NCBI GenBank assembly: GCA_902496265.1
Contig: CABVAD010000023.1
Location: 1 to 10,336, forward strand
DNA: 10,336 nucleotides
Direction of reading: 5' to 3'
DNA from: an uncultured Oscillospiraceae bacterium
GTDB taxonomy: Bacteria; Bacillota; Clostridia; Oscillospirales; Acutalibacteraceae
The position numbers and the translations under genes were made by a program. The notes under the pieces were generated by a model that did not search any database, was not told the DNA's origin, and saw only the letters and a program-made list of their open reading frames with translations. The stretch's first letter is position 1. Each line of letters opens with the position of its first letter. Shown here piece after piece: positions 5,789-10,336 of this stretch.

Positions 5789-8521
5789 CTAATCCTCGAG
5801 ACCCTTTCCGCAGCAGCGCTTATATTTTTTTCCGCTGCCGCAGGGGCAGAGGGCGTTTTTGCTTACCGCGCCTTTTCCTCTTACGGTCTGGGGCTTGCCG
5901 CCTGTGGAGGTTTCCTCGGCAACCTTCTCGCGCTTAACCTCCTCGTCGCGGCGTACGCGGACAGACAGCACAAGCTTGGATGTCTGCTCGCGGATTGTGT
6001 TGGTCATAGCCTCAAACATATCGTAGCTGTCGTTGCGGTACTCAACAACAGGGTCGTGCTGACCGTAGGCGCGAAGACCTATGCCCTGACGGAGCTGATC
6101 CATAGCGTCGATATGATCCATCCAGTTGGTATCGACCGAACGCAGAAGCATTACCCGCTCGATTTCGCGCATAACGTTGCTGCCGAACTCCGCCTCGCGC
6201 TTTTCGTACCTTGCGTGAGCCTCCTCCTTTAGCTTGTCGGCAACCTCCTCGCGGGAGGTGTTGCCCAATTCCTCGGGGGTAAAGTGCAGGTCGGAGGGCT
6301 CGGTAATCCAGCCTAAGAAGTACTCGCGAAGACCGTTTAAATCCCAGTTATCGTGAACCGCGTCGTCGGCAAGGTAAATCTTGCAGTACTCCTCAACCGT
6401 CTCGTCAATCATCCTTAATACGGTGTCCTTAAGGTTTTCGCCGTCAAGCACCTTGTTCCTCTGGGTGTAGATAAGCTCGCGCTGTTTGTTCATAACGTCG
6501 TCGTACTGCAGCACGTTCTTACGGGTCGCGAAGTTCATTCCCTCTTTCTTCTTCTGTGCGCCTTCAATCGTGCGGGATAACATTCCGCTCTCAAGCGGGG
6601 TGTCCTCCTCGACCTTCAGGGTGTCCATCATAGTGGAGATTCTCTCGCCGCCGAAAAGCCGCATCAAATCGTCCTCAAGTGATACGAAGAACTGGGTGTT
6701 ACCCGGGTCGCCCTGACGTCCCGCACGGCCTCTTAACTGATTGTCTATTCGTCTTGAATCGTGGCGCTCCGTACCTATAATGCAAAGACCGCCTGCCTGT
6801 CTTACCTTTTCCGCCTCGGGAGCGATTTCCGCCTTGTATTTATCGTAATATTCCTTGAATTTTTCCCGCGCCGCGATAATGTCGGGGTCGCCGGTTTCCG
6901 CAAAGCCTGTCGCCTCGACTATCATTTCCTCGCTTAGTCCGTCGTGGCGGAGCGCGGCTTTCGCAAGGTATTCCGCGTTACCGCCGAGCATAATATCGGT
7001 ACCGCGTCCCGCCATATTGGTGGCAATAGTGACCGCGCCTAATTTACCCGCCTGTGCGATTATTTCAGCCTCTTTTTCGTGGTGCTTTGCGTTTAATACA
7101 TTGTGCTTTATGCCGCGTTTTTTAAGCATTGAAGACAACAGCTCCGACTTTTCAATCGTAACCGTACCCACAAGCACGGGCTGACCCTTACCGTTGCAGG
7201 CGATAATTTTATCGATAACCGCGTTAAACTTCGCCTTTTCGGTTTTGTAGACAACGTCGTTTTCGTCGACGCGGGCTATCGGCTTATTTGTCGGAATTTC
7301 GATAACGTCGAGCTTGTAAATCTCCTGAAACTCGGCCTCCTCGGTCATAGCCGTACCCGTCATACCCGAAAGCTTGCTGTAAAGCCTGAAGAAATTCTGG
7401 AAGGTGATGGTGGCAAGGGTCTTTGACTCGCGGGCGACTTTAACGCCCTCCTTTGCCTCTATCGCCTGATGCAGACCCTCGTTGTAGCGGCGGCCGTACA
7501 TAAGGCGGCCGGTGAACTCGTCGACGATTATAACCTCTCCGTCCTTAACAACGTAGTCAACATCACGCTTCATAACGCCGTGGGCGCGGATTGCCTGATT
7601 TATATGGTGGGCAATCGCAATATTTTCGGTATCGTTGAGGTTTTCAATATGGAAATACTCCTCCGCCTTCTTAACGCCCGAGGGGGTAAGGGTCGCGGTG
7701 TGCGCCTTTTCATCCACAACATAGTCGCCGTCATAATTGGTGTCCTCGTCGCTCGCCTTGTCGTCCATTTCCTTTACCTTTACCATCTTAAGGCTTAAAG
7801 CAAAACGGTTTGCGGAGGTGTAAAGGTCGGTGGATTTATCACTCTGACCCGAAATTATAAGCGGAGTTCTCGCCTCGTCTATCAAAATCGAGTCAACCTC
7901 GTCCACAATCGCAAAATTGTGACCGCGCTGAACCTTCTGCTCCTTGTAAATTACCATATTGTCGCGCAGATAATCGAAGCCTAACTCATTGTTGGTGCAA
8001 TAGGTAATGTCGGCATTATACGCCGCCGCCTTTTCGTCGTGGTCCATACCGTGAATAATAAGACCTACGGTAAGCCCCATAAAGCGGTAAAGCTTGCCCA
8101 TCCATTCCGAGTCGCGCTTTGCAAGGTAATCGTTTACCGTTACAATGTGAACGCCCTTGCCCGAGAGCGCGTTCAGGTATGCGGGGAGTGTGGCGACTAG
8201 GGTTTTACCCTCGCCCGTCTTCATCTCGGCGATACGTCCCTGATGAAGTATAATTCCGCCTAAAATCTGCACGGGGAAGTGGCGCATACCGAGCACCCTG
8301 TCCGCCGCCTCGCGGCAGGCGGCAAACGCCTCGGGCAGAATATCGTCAAGGGTCTCGCCCGCGGCAAGTCTTTCCTTAAACTCGGGGGTCTTGTTTCTAA
8401 GCTCTGTATCGGACAGCGCTCTGTATTCCTCTTCTAAGGAAAGCACTTTATCCCTTAAGGGGGTTATTCTTTTTATTTCCTTTTCGCTGTAATTTCCGAA
8501 AATCGCCTTTAATATGTTCAT
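5789..8521 (-). CDS. secA: Preprotein translocase ATPase SecA
   Basis: Motor ATPase that drives unfolded secretory proteins through the SecYEG channel at the cytoplasmic membrane. The 910 residues start with the canonical MNILKAIFGNYSEKEIKR. Visible motifs are Walker A MKTGEGKT (100-107), DEVD (207-210), TNMAGRGTDI (501-510), the arginine-rich RIDNQLRGRAGRQGD (591-605), and the C-terminal zinc-binding SEC-C motif with Cys892, Cys894, Cys903 and Cys904. A charged extra segment of roughly 55 residues (about 516-573) in the second nucleotide-binding domain explains why it is longer than the 841-residue Bacillus SecA; similar insertions occur in other bacteria. The ATG has AGAGGT (complement of 8528-8533) six bases upstream, abutting the apbE stop. 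It is the second gene of an apbE-secA unit with a 12-base gap. No prfB gene, a common neighbour of secA in Bacillota, follows; instead bioY does. Confidence 0.98.
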   Translation of the reverse strand: MNILKAIFGNYSEKEIKRITPLRDKVLSLEEEYRALSDTELRNKTPEFKERLAAGETLDDILPEAFAACREAADRVLGMRHFPVQILGGIILHQGRIAEMKTGEGKTLVATLPAYLNALSGKGVHIVTVNDYLAKRDSEWMGKLYRFMGLTVGLIIHGMDHDEKAAAYNADITYCTNNELGFDYLRDNMVIYKEQKVQRGHNFAIVDEVDSILIDEARTPLIISGQSDKSTDLYTSANRFALSLKMVKVKEMDDKASDEDTNYDGDYVVDEKAHTATLTPSGVKKAEEYFHIENLNDTENIAIAHHINQAIRAHGVMKRDVDYVVKDGEVIIVDEFTGRLMYGRRYNEGLHQAIEAKEGVKVARESKTLATITFQNFFRLYSKLSGMTGTAMTEEAEFQEIYKLDVIEIPTNKPIARVDENDVVYKTEKAKFNAVIDKIIACNGKGQPVLVGTVTIEKSELLSSMLKKRGIKHNVLNAKHHEKEAEIIAQAGKLGAVTIATNMAGRGTDIMLGGNAEYLAKAALRHDGLSEEMIVEATGFAETGDPDIIAAREKFKEYYDKYKAEIAPEAEKVRQAGGLCIIGTERHDSRRIDNQLRGRAGRQGDPGNTQFFVSLEDDLMRLFGGERISTMMDTLKVEEDTPLESGMLSRTIEGAQKKKEGMNFATRKNVLQYDDVMNKQRELIYTQRNKVLDGENLKDTVLRMIDETVEEYCKIYLADDAVHDNWDLNGLREYFLGWITEPSDLHFTPEELGNTSREEVADKLKEEAHARYEKREAEFGSNVMREIERVMLLRSVDTNWMDHIDAMDQLRQGIGLRAYGQHDPVVEYRNDSYDMFEAMTNTIREQTSKLVLSVRVRRDEEVKREKVAEETSTGGKPQTVRGKGAVSKNALCPCGSGKKYKRCCGKGLED

Positions 8522-8527
8522 CTTGCT

Positions 8528-8533
8528 ACCTCT
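8528..8533 (-). promoter_or_regulatory. Ribosome binding site of secA
   Basis: AGAGGT on the minus strand is six bases before the secA ATG and directly abuts the apbE stop codon (complement of 8534-8536). It supports the chosen secA start and tight coupling of the two genes. Confidence 0.7.
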
Positions 8534-9484
8534 TTACTTAAAATAAATTTTATCGTTTTCGCGGTACAGTCCCGAGCTTAAGGTTATATTGTTCTCACGG
8601 TCTATAAAGACCGCCTCGGTGTCCGCGGTGTTATTAATAATTCCGAGTCCCTTTTCTGTGCCTGAAAGTATGCATACGGTCGATAGCGCGTCACAATCCA
8701 AAGCTTTTTCGCCAATAACCGTGACCGACGCTAACTCGTTATCTACACCGTAGCCCGTCTCGGGGTCAAGGATATGGTGATAAATTTTACCGTCCTTTTG
8801 GGTGTACCTTTCGTATATGCCCGAGGTAACCGCGCATTTATCTTGAAGTGAAACGCTTGCGATAACCGAATTATCGAACGGCTTTTTAATGCCGATATTG
8901 TACTGCCCTATCATACAGATATTGCCCCCGAAGTTAATAAGCGCCTTTTTTACGCCCTTTTCCTTAAGGTACTCCGCCGCTTTATCGGCAATATAACCCT
9001 TGGCAATGCCGCCTAAGTCGATCTGCTTACCGTTTAAAGAAATTTCGCTTTTCTTTATTTCAACGCTGTGGTAATCCACGCTTTGGAGCGCCTCGGCAAT
9101 CTCGTCCTTACTCGGCACCACCTGATTTTTAAAATCCCATAACGCCGAAACGGGGGCTATCGTAATATCAAATTTACCGCCCGACAAATCGCCGTAATAA
9201 ATTGCCCGTTCTACGGTTTTAAACGTATCGTCCGAAACCGAAACAAAGCCCTCGGTATTGTTGAGCTTATAAACATCGCTGTCCCTTACGGTTTTGCTTA
9301 AGGTGCGCTCTAAATTTTCGCACAGCGAAAAAGCACCGTTTATAATATCGTCGCCGCAGTCGGCGGTGACGGTACAGACGGTGTCAAGCAAAAACCGCGT
9401 CTCTGAATTTTCCGTTTCTCCCGAATTGCAGCCGCAAAGCAGGAGCAAAATCAACATCATCGGAAGCGTTACGTTTTTTTTCAT
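8534..9484 (-). CDS. apbE: FAD:protein FMN transferase, ApbE-family lipoprotein (FmnB-like)
   Basis: Transfers FMN from FAD to a Thr or Ser of target proteins, acting outside the cytoplasmic membrane. The 316 residues begin with a lipoprotein signal: Lys2-Lys3, a hydrophobic stretch, then LLCGC, with Cys19 the probable lipidated residue. ApbE family blocks are clear: SGGKFDITIAPV (101-112), DLGGIAKGYIADK (156-168), INFGGNI (183-189), TSGIYERY (220-227), HHILDPETG (236-244) and DALST (265-269). The ATG is the first possible start after an in-frame stop. It sits only one base after AAAGGG, too close for a normal ribosome binding site, while a strong promoter lies such that RNA would begin at or next to the ATG. 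The substrate protein is not in the window: no clear flavinylation motif (D-x-x-S/T-G-A-T/S) was seen in the neighbours. It heads a unit with secA and is divergent from NusG_II and Gx genes, a combination known from flavin-based electron-transfer loci. Confidence 0.95.
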   Translation of the reverse strand: MKKNVTLPMMLILLLLCGCNSGETENSETRFLLDTVCTVTADCGDDIINGAFSLCENLERTLSKTVRDSDVYKLNNTEGFVSVSDDTFKTVERAIYYGDLSGGKFDITIAPVSALWDFKNQVVPSKDEIAEALQSVDYHSVEIKKSEISLNGKQIDLGGIAKGYIADKAAEYLKEKGVKKALINFGGNICMIGQYNIGIKKPFDNSVIASVSLQDKCAVTSGIYERYTQKDGKIYHHILDPETGYGVDNELASVTVIGEKALDCDALSTVCILSGTEKGLGIINNTADTEAVFIDRENNITLSSGLYRENDKIYFK

Positions 9485-9491
9485 ACCCTTT

Positions 9492-9520
9492 ATTATACAA
9501 TGACTTTCTTTTTTTGTAAA
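9492..9520 (-). promoter_or_regulatory. apbE(-secA) promoter
   Basis: On the minus strand TTTACA (9520-9515, five of six matches to TTGACA) is followed after exactly 17 bases by a perfect TATAAT (9497-9492). Initiation about 7 bases downstream falls at 9485-9484, the A of the apbE ATG or the base before it, so the predicted mRNA has no leader. This promoter would also serve secA unless another lies inside apbE. Confidence 0.8.
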
Positions 9521-9543
9521 GGTGTGTTAAAATAAAATATACC
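9514..9543 (+). promoter_or_regulatory. Possible promoter for the NusG_II/Gx genes
   Basis: TTGTAA (9514-9519) and TATACC (9538-9543) with an 18-base spacer would start RNA near 9550, about 20 bases before the ATG at 9570. Both boxes are only partial matches. The -35 overlaps that of the divergent apbE promoter because TTTACAA/TTGTAAA reads similarly on both strands, so the two promoters could compete. AT-rich TAAAAT alternatives at 9528-9533 and 9533-9538 lack a properly spaced -35. Confidence 0.4.
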
Positions 9544-9569
9544 TGTTTTTTGTATTCGGGGTGCGAAAA

Positions 9570-9887
9570 ATGCTTAAAAAGGGCGATATTGTAATAATTA
9601 TTACGGTTTTGGCGCTGATTATAGCGTCCTCGGCTCTGCTCCTTTTCGGAAAAGGGGAGGGCAGAACCGTCACGGTCAAGGAAAATAATGATATAGTTTA
9701 TAAGGGCTCGCTTTATGAAAATAAGGTGATTGAGCTTAAGGGCAACACGGTCGAAATTAAGAACGGCGCGGTTACGGTAACGAATGCCGACTGCAAAAAT
9801 CAGATTTGCGTAAATCACGCGGCGATAACCAAAAAGGGGGAGAGCATAATCTGTCTTCCAAATAAGGTAATCGCCGAGATTGAGTAG
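9570..9887 (+). CDS. NusG domain II-containing membrane-anchored protein (EetA-like)
   Basis: Small protein of the NusG_II (DUF1312) family: one N-terminal membrane helix (about residues 7-27) preceded by Lys-Lys, then a roughly 75-residue beta domain expected outside the membrane. The C-terminal half has the family signature with three cysteines, Cys75, Cys80 and Cys95, in the pattern C-x4-C-x14-C, ending in IICLPNKVIAEIE. It is unrelated in function to the transcription factor NusG despite the domain name. I chose the ATG at 9570 (105 residues) because GGGGTG at 9558-9563 is suitably spaced before it; a GTG at 9561 in the same frame would add three residues but has no ribosome binding site at a usable distance. 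It is followed after 8 bases by a Gx-family gene. The pair resembles eetA-eetB of Gram-positive extracellular electron transfer loci; the biochemical role is unknown. Confidence 0.88.
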   Translation: MLKKGDIVIIITVLALIIASSALLLFGKGEGRTVTVKENNDIVYKGSLYENKVIELKGNTVEIKNGAVTVTNADCKNQICVNHAAITKKGESIICLPNKVIAEIE

Positions 9888-9891
9888 GTGG
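9886..9891 (+). promoter_or_regulatory. Ribosome binding site of the Gx-family gene
   Basis: AGGTGG begins inside the TAG stop of the NusG_II gene and ends four bases before the ATG at 9896. It supports this start for a gene that would otherwise be easy to miss because it has no stop within the window. Confidence 0.6.
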
Positions 9892-9895
9892 AAAA

Positions 9896-10336
9896 ATGGC
9901 AAAAAAAGTTGCGCTCTACGGCATTTTAACAAGCCTTGCGCTGATTTTCGGGTATATTGAAAGCCTGTTTTCCCTTTCCTTTATAGCCCCCGGGGTGAAA
10001 TTAGGGCTGGCAAACTCTATTGCTCTGCTTTTACTTTGCTTTAAGGATTTTAAGGGCGCACTTTTAGTAAATATAACCCGCATTTTGATTTCCGCTCTGC
10101 TTTTTTCCTCCCCCCTTTCGCTTGTGTTTTCACTTACGGCGGGGGTTTTGTCGGTGGTGATAATGCGGCTTTTGTCGGGAATAAAAAGCGTTTCGGTTGT
10201 GGGATTCAGCATAGCGGGAGCGGCGGTGCATAACTTAGTACAGCTTACGGTTGCTTCATTGCTTTTCGGGCGGGCGGTATGGTATTATCTTCCCTTTCTG
10301 CTTGCCTCGGCGATAATCGGCGGCGGCATAATCGGA
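9896..10336 (+). CDS. Gx transporter family / Hpre_diP_synt_I membrane protein (EetB-like), 3' end cut
   Basis: The frame is open from the ATG at 9896 to the window end (147 codons, no stop), so it is a partial gene; relatives are around 170-190 residues, leaving only a short part outside. It is strongly hydrophobic with about five membrane helices visible, resembling ECF S components. Family blocks are APGVKLGLANSIALLLL (31-47), NITRILISALLF (59-70) and GAAVHNLVQLTVA (108-120). The family is often labelled heptaprenyl diphosphate synthase component I, a name that does not fit a membrane protein of this type. The ribosome binding site AGGTGG (9886-9891) overlaps the stop of the NusG_II gene, 8 bases upstream, so the two are almost certainly one operon. 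What it transports or scaffolds is not known. Confidence 0.85.
   Translation, partial: MAKKVALYGILTSLALIFGYIESLFSLSFIAPGVKLGLANSIALLLLCFKDFKGALLVNITRILISALLFSSPLSLVFSLTAGVLSVVIMRLLSGIKSVSVVGFSIAGAAVHNLVQLTVASLLFGRAVWYYLPFLLASAIIGGGIIG

Noticed and set aside
5759..6232. Plus-strand open frame of 157 codons opposite the secA 3' end, lying downstream of the outward TTGACA.
   Set aside because: It starts with TTG, has no ribosome binding site, its sequence is low-complexity Ala/Leu typical of a frame opposite a real gene, and secA fully explains the region.
7469..7798. Plus-strand open frame of 109 codons opposite secA.
   Set aside because: It is opposite well-conserved SecA sequence with no ribosome binding site or recognisable motif.
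9384..9932. Minus-strand open frame of 182 codons across the apbE start, the divergent promoters and the NusG_II gene.
   Set aside because: It overlaps two well-supported genes and their promoters, has no recognisable domain and is rich in residues expected from an antisense frame.

Overview
The window looks like chromosomal DNA from a Gram-positive anaerobe of the Bacillota, most likely a gut-type clostridium (Oscillospiraceae/Ruminococcaceae-like). This is inferred from the gene types (BirA-regulated BioY, a clostridial-style SecA with an extra segment in its second nucleotide-binding domain, a NusG_II/Gx protein pair and a ZIP transporter of the HNFPEG/HNIPEG type) and from the mid-range GC content. 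No mobile element, CRISPR array, rRNA or tRNA was seen. All seven complete genes look intact, and an eighth runs off the right edge. No gap between genes exceeds about 140 bases.

Layout. (1) Positions 20-5070, plus strand: an alpha-glucan module, glgP (glycogen/maltodextrin phosphorylase) followed after 3 bases by a cytoplasmic GH13 alpha-glycosidase, then a ZIP-family metal transporter, closed by an intrinsic terminator at 5079-5106. The GH13 gene carries a perfect 15-bp inverted repeat with a GAAA loop near its 5' end. (2) 5109-5651, minus strand: bioY, the biotin-specific S component of an ECF transporter, convergent with the ZIP gene. Upstream of it, at 5697-5734, is a perfect 16+16 palindrome that matches a BirA operator, contains the bioY -35 box and, read as RNA from secA, also looks like an intrinsic terminator. 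(3) 5789-9484, minus strand: a two-gene unit, apbE (lipoprotein FAD:protein FMN transferase) then secA, with a strong promoter directly before apbE that would give a leaderless or nearly leaderless mRNA. (4) 9570-10336, plus strand, divergent from apbE: a small membrane-anchored NusG_II-domain protein and a Gx-family membrane protein (Hpre_diP_synt_I, EetB-like), cut by the window end.

How they work together. GlgP and the GH13 enzyme are complementary in breaking down alpha-glucans: phosphorolysis of linear chains and hydrolysis of oligosaccharides or branches. BioY supplies biotin under biotin/BirA control. ApbE, the NusG_II protein and the Gx protein recall the FmnB/EetA/EetB group of flavin-based extracellular electron transfer loci in Gram-positive bacteria. 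That link rests on family recognition and is an inference; the rest of such a locus would lie to the right of this window.

The signals most worth a second look are the multi-purpose palindrome between secA and bioY, the long hairpin inside the GH13 coding sequence, the predicted leaderless apbE transcript and the possible electron-transfer module at the right edge.
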